From positions 5,465,781 to 5,529,780 of the forward strand of contig CM043790.1 of NCBI GenBank assembly GCA_023974075.1: 64,000 nt of DNA. The letters run 5' to 3'. The stretch comes from Chaenocephalus aceratus. Its lineage: Eukaryota; Chordata; Actinopteri; Perciformes; Channichthyidae. Below are positions 23,901 through 35,919 of this stretch, piece by piece (the stretch's first letter is position 1; every line of letters starts with the position of its first letter). Under the pieces are notes generated by a model, which was not told the origin of the DNA, did no database searches, and saw nothing but the letters and a program-made list of their open reading frames with translations. The translations under genes and the position numbers were made by a program.

Positions 23901-24970
23901 GTCAGGATCCTCTCTATGGAGCACCTGAAGAAGGTCAGGATCCTCTCTATGGAGCACCTGTAGAAGGTCAGGATCCTCTCTATGGAGCACCTGTAGAAGG
24001 TCAGGATCCTCTCTATGGTGCACCTGTAGAAGGTCAGGATCCTCTCTATGGAGCACCTGTAGAAGGTCAGGATCCTCTCTATGGAGCACCTGTAGAAGGT
24101 CAGGATGCTCTCTATGGAGCACCTGTAGAAGGTCAGGATCCTCTATGGAGCACCTGTAGAAGGTCAGGATCCTCTCTATGGCACCTGTAGAAGGTCAGGA
24201 TCCTCTCTATGCACCTGTAGAAGGTCAGGATCTCTCTATGGAGCACCTGTAGAAGGTCAGGATCCTCTCTATGGAGCACCTGTAGAAGGTCAGGATCCCT
24301 CTATGGAGCACCTGTAGAAGGTCAGGATCCTCTCTATGGTGCACCTGTAGAAGGTCAGGATGCTCTCTATGGCACCTGTAGAAGGTCAGGATCCTCTCTA
24401 TGGAGCACCTGTAGAAGGTCAGGATCCTCTCTATGGAGCACCTGTAGAAGGTCAGGATCTCTCTATGGAGCACCTGTAGAAGGTCAGGATCCTCTCTATG
24501 GAGCACCTGTAGAAGGTCAGGATCCTCTCTATGGAGCACCTGTAGAAGGTCAGGATCTCTCTATGGAGCACCTGTAGAAGGTCAGGATCCTCTCTATGGA
24601 GCACCTGTAGAAGGTCAGGATCCTCTCTATGGTGCACCTGTAGAAGGTCAGGATCCTCTCTATGGAGCACCTGTAGAAGGTCAGGATCCTCTCTATGGAG
24701 CACCTGTAGAAGGTCAGGATCCTCTCTATGGAGCACCTGTAGAAGGTCAGGATCCTCTCTATGGTGCACCTGTAGAAGGTCAGGATCCTCTCTATGGAGC
24801 ACCTGTAGAAGGTCAGGATCCTCTCTATGGAGCACCTGTAGAAGGTCAGGATGCTCTCTATGGAGCACCTGAAGGTCAGGATCCTCTCTATGGAGCACCT
24901 GAAGGTCAGGATCCTCTCTAGGGTGCACCTGTAGAAGGTCAGGATACTCTCTATGGAGCACCTGTAGAAG
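23901..24970. repeat. 33-bp minisatellite inside a LINE RT frame, about 32 units
   Basis: The unit on the plus strand is 'ggatcctctctatggagcac' plus ctgtagaaggtca. It is 33 bp, or 11 codons, read on the minus strand as RILTFYRCSIE. Single-unit variants carry 2-6-bp deletions (e.g. near 24180-24240, 24290, 24880-24910), which shift the frame. Outer units join smoothly to unique LINE sequence on both sides. Confidence 0.93.
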
Positions 24971-25060
24971 TTGCAGAGTATCCTGGAGTCCATGTTGAAC
25001 CTCCTCAGCCTGCGGAGGAAAAGAGCCGCTGTCGAGCTTTTTGGTGATGGTGGTGTGAAG

Positions 25061-25385
25061 AGTCCATGTCAGGTCCTCAGTGATGAGTCCATGTCAGGTC
25101 CTCAGTGATGAGTCCATGTCAGGTCCTCAGTGATGAGTCCATGTCAGGTCCTCAGTGATGAGTCCATGTCAGGTCCTCAGTGAAGAGTCCATGTCAGGTC
25201 CTCAGTGAAGAGTCCATGTCAGGTCCTCAGTGAAGAGTCCATGTCAGGTCCTCAGTGAAGAGTCCATGTCAGGTCCTCAGTGATGAGTCCATGTCAGGTC
25301 CTCAGGGATGAGTCCATGTCAGGTCCTCAGTGAAGAGTCCATGTCAGGTCCTCAGTGATGAGTCCTTGTCAGGTCCTCAGTGATG
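25061..25385. repeat. 25-bp minisatellite, 13 units, in the same LINE
   Basis: The unit is 'agtccatgtcaggtcctcag' plus tgatg (or tgaag). The period is exactly 25 bp from 25061 to 25361. The minus strand of one unit corresponds to ITEDLTWT in the LINE RT. Reading through neighbouring units changes frame and meets stops. Confidence 0.93.
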
Positions 25386-25599
25386 TGGACACTGAGGAAC
25401 CTGAAGCTGCTGACTCTCTCCACCGTAGTCCCATTGATGGATGGGGGCGTGTCCCTCTCTCTGCTGCTTCCTGTAATCCACAATCAGCTCCTTGGTTCTG
25501 CTGACGTTGAGGTGGAGGTTGTTATCCTGGCACCAAGATGTCAGCACTTCATGGAGGTGAATGCTACTGGGCGGTAGTCGTTGAGGCTGCTGGTTTTAG

Positions 25600-26304
25600 T
25601 GACCTGTTAAATATGTCCGTGAACACCTCTGACGCCATTGTTTACGTTGCTTTGAAGGCGATATGAAAACAATATCAGAGCTATGCTCATGATGCTTCTA
25701 AATGTACAGGACCAGATTCAATTGCAGCCACGACTCCTATAACTTTATACTCTTCTCTAAAGTCAGTGGCTAAAAGTACCATAAATAAAGGATTGGATAA
25801 TGTGAAGTTCCTCTCAAGTAAGCCTTTGAAGCTAGTCTGACTCTAGAGGCAACCAACTAAACAGTTTTGTAGGGTTCGGTCACACATATGCAGCCCTTAG
25901 TTGTTGGTTCCTGTCAAGCAAATCGCTTGTTCCCGAGTTAATCCAAATGTCGTGCCGAGACACACAAAACCCTAGTTTGCAATCGGCACCGGCTTGGAAC
26001 TGGCCCTGGGATTGCCTCTGTGGAAAGGGGTATAATTGTTGAACCCTAATACAGTACAGTATTTTCACTGTCATGGAATGTGTCTGTCTGCGACAGTAAC
26101 AAGTGTATAATATTGATATCCTCTATTTGTTATTCATTTGAAATAATGGTGTTTTAGTATTCTAGACTTTTAACAAAGGCACAACACAAGGACACCCTTA
26201 TCTGGGATGACCATTTAAAACATTGACGGTCAACAATATTACTTCCTTTTTTCTGCTTTTTGTTTTATTGGCAGCTGTTAAAGCACAGACCACTGAGAAT
26301 ACAT

Positions 26305-26305
<1 letters not shown>
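25600..26305. other. Gene-free stretch
   Basis: No gene or repeat recognised. Confidence 0.35.

Positions 26306-26380
<75 letters not shown>
26306..26380. repeat. (CA)n microsatellite
   Basis: CA tract with one CC interruption near 26335. Confidence 0.95.
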
Positions 26381-26382
<2 letters not shown>

Positions 26383-26482
26383 TTGTAATGACGGTTGCTG
26401 TCAAATGTTTAATTCTATCTCCAATCTTTGAAATTATCATCTCTCAGATGCTTATTAATTAGACCAGATAGGGTATTCAGAG

Positions 26483-26550
26483 CACACAACACACACACAC
26501 ACACACACACACACACCACACACACACCACACACACACCACACACACACA

Positions 26551-26620
<70 letters not shown>

Positions 26621-26622
26621 CA
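26483..26622. repeat. (CA)n microsatellite, interrupted
   Basis: 140-bp CA tract with several ACCACA breaks. Confidence 0.95.
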
Positions 26623-27367
26623 GAGTTTATCCAGGCAGTGAGCCTCCTTTTCAGAAGGGCAAACCCAGCTATGGTTCAGTGGGCAATATAAAACTTCTCC
26701 TCCTCCAAATGACATGCCACAAGCCAGGCGGGTTGCCAGGCAGGCAGCTGGCATCAGCTGGCATCATTGTCTCTGATTGTGGTGAGGGGAGAAGGCTTGA
26801 TGGGCTCTTTCTTCTCTGTCCTCTGTGTTCAGCTGCTCCACGAGCCCACACGCCCGTGTTACCACAACAAAGAGCCCAGAGAGGGGCACCCGCAGGGGGA
26901 CCGTGAGGGTGAAAGAACCCCGCTACATTCATTAGCTACTGAGCTGCTCCACGAGAGAGGCTTTACTGCCCAGTGACTCGCTTTAAGGACGACTCAGTGA
27001 CATCATGTGCTCACCTCTTACACACCGCTAGCTATAAACCTATAAACTGTTCATTTAAATCAATGACAACATGCATCAGTTTGATGATCAGTAATCCATT
27101 TTTTGAGAAGACAAACCCCTCAAATTACCATTTGTTTCAATTACTTTCCCATTGTTAGCCTGAAAGTTTTTCTTTTCAGAAACTCAGTTAAGATTTCTTA
27201 AGGAATTGGGGTTACTTCTGGTAAGTCATATGTTTGTGAAGTAGTGAGCATATGACTGCATGAATGAGACTTGGATTACACTTCACTACTTGTATAAGAC
27301 TTAGTAAATAGGTGTTTTATTATAGCTTTGCTGCCGTTACGTTACGTCCGCGGAGCCGTTACTTCCT

Positions 27368-27413
27368 CACACACACCACACACCACCACACACACACCAC
27401 ACACACACACACA

Positions 27414-27444
<31 letters not shown>

Positions 27445-27462
27445 CCACACCACACACACACA

Positions 27463-27502
<40 letters not shown>
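27368..27502. repeat. (CA)n microsatellite, interrupted
   Basis: 135-bp CA tract with several CCA breaks. Confidence 0.95.
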
Positions 27503-27504
<2 letters not shown>

Positions 27505-27607
27505 AATCTTTTCTCAGCTGCAGCTCCGGGGATGACGGCGGGACGCGGCGAGGCTGTGAGTCGTTGTTTGTGCACACACACAGCACACAGACTCAGCCAG
27601 GCTGCGG

Positions 27608-27631
27608 GTGTGTGTGTGTGTGTGTGTGTGT
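27608..27631. repeat. (GT)n microsatellite
   Basis: Twelve GT units. Confidence 0.9.
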
Positions 27632-27835
27632 TCGGGCTGGGTTTTGCTGTGTCTCGCTGTCTCACCGAGCCCACACAGCAACCAGGAAACCACACCAGTA
27701 AGCAGCTCACACTGTCCGCTCCTCGCAGCAGCGAGCCCCGCAATGTCCCCACGCAGCATTCTCATCTGTTTGTCATTACCATTTTCTGGTTGCTAACAAA
27801 CGCCATGGTAACACATAATCACTGATGTTCAGCTG

Positions 27836-28085
27836 CAACAGTGGTGGACTCATCAGAACAAAGTAGGCGAGCTGACCAATCGGAGCACAGTGGGCTCACA
27901 GGGAAGGGGGGGGGGGGGGCAGGAGCTCCAACAAGGTGTGTCGGACAGAGAGTGAATACACAGACTATACAGAGATGCTGTGAGAAACCAATGTGAGTTT
28001 GGAACATTGAACAATGTAAATCTATTCTAGTAGACCTCAACAATGGAATTATGATCAGTAGAAATGGCCGTGACATGGGACCTTT
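27836..28085. mobile_element. Partial copy of the 'ccctattatg' MITE family
   Basis: 'gagctgaccaatcggagcac', 'agtgggctcacaggg' and the end 'gacatgggacctttac' parallel the right half of the complete copy at 29369-29811 ('aaccaatcagagcagactgg', 'cataacagggcctctttaa'). Confidence 0.5.
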
Positions 28086-29360
28086 ACGTTTTGAATATGT
28101 GATGCAGCTTTGAGGAACTCGACTGGAGAGATGAACAGCATAACTTTTGTCCTAGATCTAATTTAGCCGTGCAGGTAGAGCATGAGAATGTGAAGGTCGT
28201 GTTCTGATTCACATCATCTTCATCAAAGCATTCAGGGGGAACTGTGAGCTGAATGCGATCATCTGTATTTAGAATGCCCTCTTATATCTTTAATTTGTCA
28301 CATTTCTTACATAGCAAAGCCGTTTGATATTAGAATGAGTGTGTGGATAAAAGTATTAGCAACTGATACAAACAGATTCAAAACTCATGCAAGCATGTTT
28401 GTTTTACATCTTATTGTCTCCTTCATGAACAATTCTGTATATTTTACCCAAAAATAAAACAAACTTAATGCAGGGTTTCACAGATTTCACAGATTTTCTG
28501 CGATTTCTTATCTCTAAATAATTTTTACTCTGACTGGAGAGAAAAAAGAGATAATTTTACCGTCATGTCTTAAAATAAACATGGATGGCACATAGCATAC
28601 AGTTGTGTCCTGTAATGCATTGTATTATTTGTCTTCTGATTTATTTCAATTACATTTGGATCAGACATGGATGGCCCTGTGTGAACCAATCCCATACATC
28701 AGTTACAAAAAATGAAAGTTCTTTATATTTTAGGTAGACTTTTAAATCATCCACCATGATAAGCATATGGTTAAAAAGTTGGTTTCCTATGAAAAAATAA
28801 GTGATAAAGAGAAAGTTGGAGGGACTCCATATACGGGCGTCCTACTAATTAAATGTGTTTTTGCTATTTCAACTTTAGACAATCACACAAACACACCCTA
28901 TTGATATGTAAAGGTATCTTTTATGAATTGAGGCTCTTTAAAGTGGACTGATAAGATGAGATAACAGAGGACACGCCGGCAGTTCTCCTTTGTGATGCAT
29001 ACTGCACTCATTTCCTCTCACACCCATTCCCGTGCATTCCTCCCACCCTACTTTGATCTCTGCGACTCATGGTTTATTGTAATCCAGACCCATTTAAATG
29101 GAAAATGTATTTGGAAATTATTTCCAGTACAGATCAGACCACTTTGAAATCCATTACACAAAATAAAATTAAGAAAAAACAGGAAGAAGAACTAGAAACA
29201 TTCAGATATACACCATGATAGTCCAGATATTTATTAGAACATATGTATATATTATTACAAAAATCAGTTTTGTATTCCACTGTACAGTATTTCATTTTGA
29301 ATTTTGTTTTATCTTATACAATTTTACATGTATTGCATTTTACTTGCACCATTGTGACAC
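28086..29360. other. Gene-free AT-rich stretch
   Basis: No gene, RNA gene or transposon end recognised. Confidence 0.35.
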
Positions 29361-29368
29361 TATTTCCT

Positions 29369-29811
29369 GGCCCTATTATGCTTTTTTGATTTGTTTCTTT
29401 CCCGTAGTGTGTTCTATAGGTTTGTGTACATGTAAATGGTCTGCAAAGCCTAAAATACCTTTGTTTCTCTCCCACACATTCACCTGAAACGACTCCATTG
29501 GACTCCTTTGTTAACTTCTGTGACATTATGACATCACTATGAAACACTCATGCTTATATTGGCTAGCGCTCAAACACATTGTATAGGCTAAGGGGCGGGA
29601 CATCTCTTAAGTGTTTGTCCAATCACAAAAGAGATGGCCAGCTAACCAATCAGAGCAGACTGGGCTCTGGTTTCAGACAGAGGGGGAAAAGAGGTGCTGC
29701 AGCACAGGCAGTATGAGGAAAATAAAGAGCATTTGAACATTAAAGCATGGAGACATGTCCCAGTAGAGACACTAATATGGACCTGAAAATTATCATAACA
29801 GGGCCTCTTTA
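29369..29811. mobile_element. Complete short DNA element, termini GGCCCTATTATG
   Basis: The left end GGCCCTATTATG and the right end CATAACAGGGCC are inverted repeats with one mismatch. The interior has 'aaccaatcagagcagactgg'. The length (about 440 bp) and structure match an abundant teleost MITE family as I know it. No coding capacity. Confidence 0.65.
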
Positions 29812-30426
29812 ACGTCTGTTGATGAGCTTGGGATTTAAGATTATTGCCAACAATTAGCAATTGTTCATGTGACAATAAAACCATTGAATCTGGAATTAGA
29901 TCCAGTAATTTGTAAAAGGTTGTACTGAATTGATATAGTAGGATTCAAAATTGTGTAAAATGACACAAACAAGAATTTGAACCAGTGGGAATACACAAAG
30001 TTTACGAATATTTTTATATGTATCCACTCTGGGAAGCATACATTTCTACAGCAAAGTTTTGGGTAATTCAGCCATTACTGTTCTATATATCTTGTCATGC
30101 ATGTTTATGAAGAGGACCTTTTGCCGATTGGTGGTAAGGTCAAAGGGTCACTTAAACATAACAACCATTAATATTTACAGACAATTATGACTGATATCAG
30201 CATTGTCATGTCTTCCTCGCCTGGGATCCTAAATCCCCCCCCCCCCCATCTTCCACCTCCCAGCCCCTTCATCCACCCATCCCTCCAGCCTTCACCCTGT
30301 CTTCCCACAGTCTTGTGTATGTGACCTTTAGTCTGCCTATTGTTCTATAAGTGGGCCAAGAGGAACCAGTCATCTGCTACTTGAACCACCGTTTAGGAAA
30401 AAGGGGCCGTGCTTATACCAGTTATG

Positions 30427-30430
<4 letters not shown>

Positions 30431-30482
<52 letters not shown>
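30431..30482. repeat. (GT)n microsatellite
   Basis: 26 GT units. Confidence 0.95.
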
Positions 30483-30486
<4 letters not shown>

Positions 30487-30685
30487 CGCAGGATATGAAC
30501 CATATGTTGTTAAGTGTTAATCCCATAAGGATATCCCATTGTTTATTTAAGGATTTGGGATAAGGAGCATATGCATATGGCCGTTGCATAATGATGACAT
30601 AACTACACAGTAATCTCTTAATAAATGGTGATTCTAACCCACTTGGACACATTGTGCTGATGTCGTCATATCTCCAACCACTCTA

Positions 30686-31073
30686 ACATTACATTACATT
30701 GCATTTAGCTGACGCTTTTATCCAAAGCGACGTACAATAAGTGCGTTCGACCAACAAAATACAAACTTGAAGAAAACAGAATCATATAAGTACATCAGGT
30801 TTCTTAGAGCTAAAACATTTCAAGTGCTACTCAACTGGCTTTAGATAAGCCAGTCCTTTATTAGTATATAAGTGCTTTGTTAATAGTTCTATCGCTCGAG
30901 GTGGAGTCGAAAGAGATGAGTTTTCAGTCTGCGCCGGAAGGTGTGTAAGCTTTCTGCTGTCCTGATGTCAATGGGGAGCTCATTCCACCATCTTGGAGCC
31001 AGGATAGCAACATTGGAAAACATCTGCCATTTTGAATAAGTGTCACTCGTCACTTTCAGTAATATGAACAAAG
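30686..31073 (-). pseudogene. 5'-truncated L2-like LINE: RT C-terminus plus 3' UTR and tail
   Basis: The minus-strand frame at 30889-31071 reads VAILAPRWWNELPIDIRTAE ... FRRRLKTHLFRL. This is the characteristic APRLWNSLP..IR.A.S...FRR.LKTHLF ending of L2/CR1-type ORF2 proteins. It is followed by a 3' UTR (shared with 37160-37348) and the tail CTTTGGATAAAAGCGTC ending in TGTAA-type repeats. About 390 bp is kept, and the rest of the element is absent, as usual for 5'-truncated insertions. Confidence 0.8.
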
Positions 31074-31564
31074 TAAAGTGGTTTCACATTGATGTAAAGT
31101 GTTAATCTCCATGTTTTACTGATTATGACTTTCATTTAAGAGCTCCAACTGTTTATCACATTTCATTTTTATTCTTCTATAATTCTGGATGCCAAAAAAA
31201 ACCTCCCAATTTATTACACATGAGCCCATGTTGCACTACAACTTTGAACACACTGAAATTGGTTTAAACGAAAAAATGCAGGAGAAAGGTGGATTGCAAA
31301 GAAAATAAAAGAAAGTTGTAAGAATGTATGTGGGTTGCGTAATATGCATTCATATAGCTAACGGTGCTACGGCTTGTTGCTGCCGAGCGCCATTCACCCA
31401 TTCACAAGACGTCTGATCTTTACTTCAAGCTATATTGATTGTTTTTGAGAAAATATATTACTGAAACATAGAGAACAATACACACACTTTGAATGTCATA
31501 AGAGTGGATGCTCCTGTGCCTCAATTAGCTGTGCTTTTAGAGAGAGACACAATGCGTCAAAGAT

Positions 31565-31815
31565 GGGTTAGCCTAGCCTAGCTTAAAGAGAGGAAACTTA
31601 GTGGAAATGCTAACCTAGCTTAACACAATCATAGGAAACACTGTGTAAATGCTAGCGCAGTTTAGCACAAACAAAGTAAACATACAGTAGTGTAAATGCT
31701 AGCCTAGCTTAGCACAAAGACAGAAACACAGTGTACACTCTAGCCTAGTTTAGTACAAAGAAAGGAAACACATTTTAAATGCTAACTTATCTTAGCACAA
31801 AGATGGGAAACACAA
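31565..31815. repeat. ~42-48-bp tandem repeat, about five diverged copies
   Basis: Repeated 'aaatgctagcctagcttagc' then acaaagaaaggaaacacagt. The units start near 31607, 31649, 31697, 31738 and 31779 and vary by indels and substitutions. Confidence 0.75.
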
Positions 31816-32945
31816 GAAAATAAACCACAAACACAAAAATAATTGTAAACACAACAATAATATGTTATTGTTGTGTCCTACGTTCTCATTACATTTAAAT
31901 GTGTCTTTTATTTGAAAAACTCATTGCGGTGTCTAACTTTACCAAAGAAATAACTGGAAATGAGGATAGTGGTCAAAAAGGGGGTGTTATGAGGTTAGAA
32001 AGAGGAGAGGGAACATGGAAGTAAAGGGTCATGGGAGGGACGGATGAAAGCAGAAAGAGGAAGGAGAGGAGTAAAGAAAGAGCAGTGGAGGGCAGGAAGA
32101 AGGGGGTTTCCAGCCATGCATCTCTCTCAGCTCCTAGATTCATGGTAGTCATGGATTAGACAGAGAGAGACAGAAGGTCAGAGGTCACCCCCCCCCTGTC
32201 CTGACCAACCATTTGCTGCTGGGTTGTATTGCAGCACCGGAGGGGAAAGGGTCATTCACACACTTTATCCAACCCAGGGCGACAAAATGTATCATGCACT
32301 AGAAGAAAAAACTCTAATGCTTGCTAACATTGTTACAACTTTACAGAGTACCCTAGAGACACATAAAGTGAAGTAAATTTGATTTATATAGGCCAATATC
32401 ACAAATCACACATTTCCCATCTGATGAGGACTCACACTCTTTTAAATACAAAAGAGTGCTAAATGCTCCGGCTAGTCTCTAACTGTGTCTATGATGTTGA
32501 TTGATAGGCATTAAAGGTGTACAGTGGCTTTGAGAGCTTTTTTTGAAAAAATGTATGTAACTTTTCCTTAAACATAATGTAACTCAATGCTACCGTCAGT
32601 AAAATTAGCAATAGCTGTTGATGCACACTGACTGCTTACAGCTAACCGCTAACTTGCTCTACTCCAATTTCAACAGTGTTGTTCCTGATGTAGCATTATC
32701 ACCATAGATCTTTCCATTGCCCCCTCCCTGAGCCTTGGGATCTGGCACCATTTGACCCTCTAGTGGCCATTTGAAAAAAATCCAGTTTTTTGCACCGAGT
32801 TGCCTTATTTTTCAGCACCTGAGGTTGCTTCATGGCATAGCAGAATAATCAGAATTATAATCTATTCCCTAGGGGAATTTGACAGTTGGTCTAATTGTGT
32901 ATACAACTGAAAAATGCTTTATGGGAGTAGACAAAACCCTAAGCC
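31816..32945. other. Gene-free stretch
   Basis: Purine-rich run at about 31970-32110 (GGA/AAG-rich). No gene recognised. Confidence 0.4.
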
Positions 32946-32948
32946 TAA

Positions 32949-33792
32949 TGCTACGTTCACACCGGACGCGATGCGAATATTCGCTTCGCTCTAAACGCTC
33001 CTATCGCATTACTCTAGTCTAATTGTCCGTTCACACCGGACGCGATGCGAATATTCGCTTTGCTCTAATCACTCGAGTTTCACCGCGGCTGCCAGCTGTG
33101 TTTACTCGCATCATTCAAACAAGACACTCTGGCTCGGGAGCTAACTACAACAAAATGAACATATTTTACCATGATTAAATTATAATACACGTTTCTAAAT
33201 GATGCCGACGTAACAACATAACGGTTAGTAAAAACCATGAATTAATGCTTGACAAGTCTGCAGACAGACGGCAGGCGAAAAAACCTTTTAGAATGCTTGT
33301 TTTCTGAATGAAGGTCGGGTCGATCAGGCTAAACTAACGTTGTATATGCTCACTCCACACTCATAACAACGGCCTACAGACATAAATAAACCAGCGACTG
33401 TATTCTCCATGACACAGGCAGTCTGTGGTTTGTACTTGTTTCACTTTTGTACAGTTTCTGAACAGATATGAGGAGCTGTGAGCTCTGAGTGCTAACTGCT
33501 AACAGCTAATGGCTGATGTTTTCTGGTTGAATGTCAGTAACGGCAGGCTGAGATCCTCACCGCTGATTGGCTGATTGAACGCGTCACGTGAATTTGACGC
33601 TCGAGTTGAAAAAACTGAACTCTCGCGTTTGACGCGGCACAGTTCAATCGCCTCAATCGCGTGATTCACGCCGCGTCCTCCGCTTCATGCTCGCCGTCGG
33701 AGCGAATTCGCATCTGTCCGCGTCTCTGCATTGACTTTACATGTAATCGCGCCGCCCCCAAACATCGCATCGCGTCCGGTCTGAACGCAGCA
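32949..33792. mobile_element. PIF/Harbinger-like non-autonomous element with TAA TSD
   Basis: The 844-bp element has termini TGCTACGTTCACACCGGACG and, inverted, TGCTGCGTTCAGACCGGACG. It is flanked by TAA on both sides (32946-32948 and 33793-33795). A TWA trinucleotide duplication is the mark of PIF/Harbinger elements. The left terminal region is partly duplicated inside (33025-33075). The interior is shared with 545-860 and 1017-1444. No transposase or Myb-like frame is present. Confidence 0.75.
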
Positions 33793-33795
33793 TAA

Positions 33796-34752
33796 CCCTA
33801 TTCCAGACAACATGTATTTTGTAGTTTCACTTGGAGAACTATACGTCTTTAACTGATCATTAATGTCTCAAAGGAGGGCCCTACTGATACGTGGAAACAC
33901 TTCTACCTTGTAGCCTTTAAATTGTAATCAGCCAACCTGTCGTAAAACCATGTCTGTTTCAAGCGTACTGAACACTTAATCCCACATACAGATATTGCAC
34001 TCCTTGGTAATAGGTACACTAACAGTAGTGTGTTGTAGCTACGATCAAAATAAACTATTAGCCACTAAGAGGGTGAATGCAGAGAGGTCTGTCTGACACA
34101 CTGTATCCAAAAGCCTATTTTCTACATTTTGTAATCCGTCAAAATAATCTCTGTCAAATGTTGATAGGACAGATAACAAGTTATGGGTTTCAATTCCTGA
34201 CCTGAAATTATCACAGCTGATTCCCGTAGTAATTAAAAAGACACTTTTTGACCCATAATATTCACCATGGGCAAGTAGCGTAAGTCTACCTACCCGTACT
34301 TCTTTTTATTTATTTTTGCTTGATTGTTAGCAATGTAATTGTACAGTATTGCTGTTTCTCTTATTTCGCTTAATGTCTTATGTTGGAAAATGATATAATG
34401 AAATCTAAATGGAAAAAATATCTCTTTACATGATGCTCTTGAAGTAGACATAATACAGGACCAAATAAAATAGAGATGAACAGGTACGCTGGTTATTTTA
34501 ATTACCCGCTAACATACACAAACACTTGTACACAGGTACTCACACATTTCCACACAGCACAAACACACAGGCCAACAATTTCCAACAGAGACACGGTGAC
34601 GAGACAAACACATTGCATTGAGTGAATTGACGCATTCAAGTACAGAACCTCTACCACATTTTCTTCCTTTTAAAAAGCCTTTATTTGACCATTTTTGAAG
34701 TGTTCAATCAAATGTGTGTTTCTATCTAATGAGATCAGTGATAGTTAGTGTT
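33796..34752. other. Gene-free stretch
   Basis: No gene or defined repeat seen. Confidence 0.35.
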
Positions 34753-34759
34753 GTTGTTG

Positions 34760-35914
34760 CAGACATGCCAACCTTTCCAAAGCCAAAAGAGGTAGGTTTG
34801 CGCGTGGCAAATGTGCACGCCCAAAAGAGGTAATCAGAAGAAATGGAACCCCAGTAATTACAGGTATAAACCATATATTTAACATATATTGCATCATCTT
34901 GTGCATTTTTCAGAAAGAAGTGGTAGTTTGGTAAACAGTGACATCAACGACATGTCTGGTCTGTAAAATGCCAGAAAAGTAAAAGAATGGGAGATAAATA
35001 TCCCAAAGTCTCCAAATGTTATTATATTTGTAATGTGCTTCTGGTCGTCTTTCAGTTGAGACAGTGTAGATGAAGGATGTGTCAGGATGTAGAACTCTTG
35101 TGTGAACATTGGATAAAGCCAGGTTCATATTCTTGTTTCATGTTGTTGACATATTAGAGTCAAAGGTTTGCACAGAGCGAAATATCTTTGTGTTGCGCCA
35201 TAAATCAGAAAATACTGCATTAAAAAGTCCTTTCCTGCATTTTTCTACTGATAAAGTGAGATATAAATAATGTCCAGGCTTTCAGATTGCTGTAGTTCAC
35301 TAAACGAGACATTAACGACATGTTTGGTGTTAAAAATGTCCGAAAAAGTGAAATAATGGGAGATAAATATCACAAAATCTCAAAATTGTATTATATTTTT
35401 GTGTGTTTGTGGTCCTGTTTCAGTTGAGACACTGTAGGATGCTTCCGGAAAAGACCAAACACTGGATGTCTTTCAGTCGCCAACATGTGTTTTCGAAACA
35501 CTGATATTAACGGGGAAACCCTGCAGGACTCAAATGCCTCGTCTCTGTTCCCCTAAACTCATTTGGGAGTGATGACTGATGATTATCAGTCCCGGGGGAC
35601 TGCGGCAGGCTGGCTTGACTGTGTTTTCCGAAGTGGAGGCTGGCTTGACCGCAGTCCCGGGGGTAACGCTGCCCGTTGTTTCTCTTTCAGAAACACAGAG
35701 GACTGTTTGTATGATGGGATCACAGACACGCTGCAATCGGTTTCCGCTAAAAGTGGAGTCCAGTGTCTATGGAGTGTCCTTTTTATTTTTATAATTTGGG
35801 AAGAACGAAATTTGGTAGGAAAAGCCAGCTAAATCGGTAGGCGGTAGAAACATGTCAAAAGCGGTAGACTACCGCCCAAATGGGTAGGGTTGGCCGGTAT
35901 GGTTGGCAGGTATG
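34760..35914. mobile_element. 1.15-kb hAT-like non-autonomous element
   Basis: The left end is CAGACATGCCAAC. The right end, inverted, is CATACCTGCCAAC. GTTGTTG is present immediately outside both ends (34753-34759 and 35915-35921). The interior has two direct copies, about 350 bp apart, of a segment containing 'atgggagataaatatc' and 'tcagttgagacagtgtag'. 'gcggtagactaccgcc' lies near the right end. No transposase frame. Confidence 0.65.
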
Positions 35915-35919
35915 GTTGT

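Larger units (their letters stand above)
23445..25600 (-). pseudogene. Non-LTR retrotransposon (LINE) reverse-transcriptase 3' part, disrupted by two minisatellites
   Basis: On the minus strand, from right to left: an RT palm segment with NNLHLNVSRTKELIVDYRK (about 25480-25540), then a 25-bp minisatellite in the VHITEDLTW region. Next comes RRFNMDSRILCNFYRCSIE (about 24960-25010), then a 33-bp minisatellite. Then come a LINE-typical ITAWYGSCT-like segment (about 23860-23895) and the C-terminus VKTAQNITRTELPSMEDLYS ... LLPSGRRYRSIRTTTTRLRD. After the stop (about 23609) there is an AT-rich 3' UTR ending near 23440 in TTCTGA-type repeats. The order matches the C-terminal half of a fish LINE ORF2. 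Frame breaks occur around 25430 (expected INGTTVERVSS read as QWDYGGES) and in the 25-bp array, so the copy is dead. The clade (Rex1/CR1/L2-like) is uncertain. Confidence 0.8.

Noticed and set aside
24452..24993. Minus-strand frames with repeated LHREDPDLLQV or CSIERILTFYR
   Set aside because: Products of the 33-bp array in a dead LINE, not a repeat protein gene.
23901..25385. Possible CRISPR-like array of regular repeats
   Set aside because: Head-to-tail tandem units with no unique spacers, in a eukaryotic LINE.
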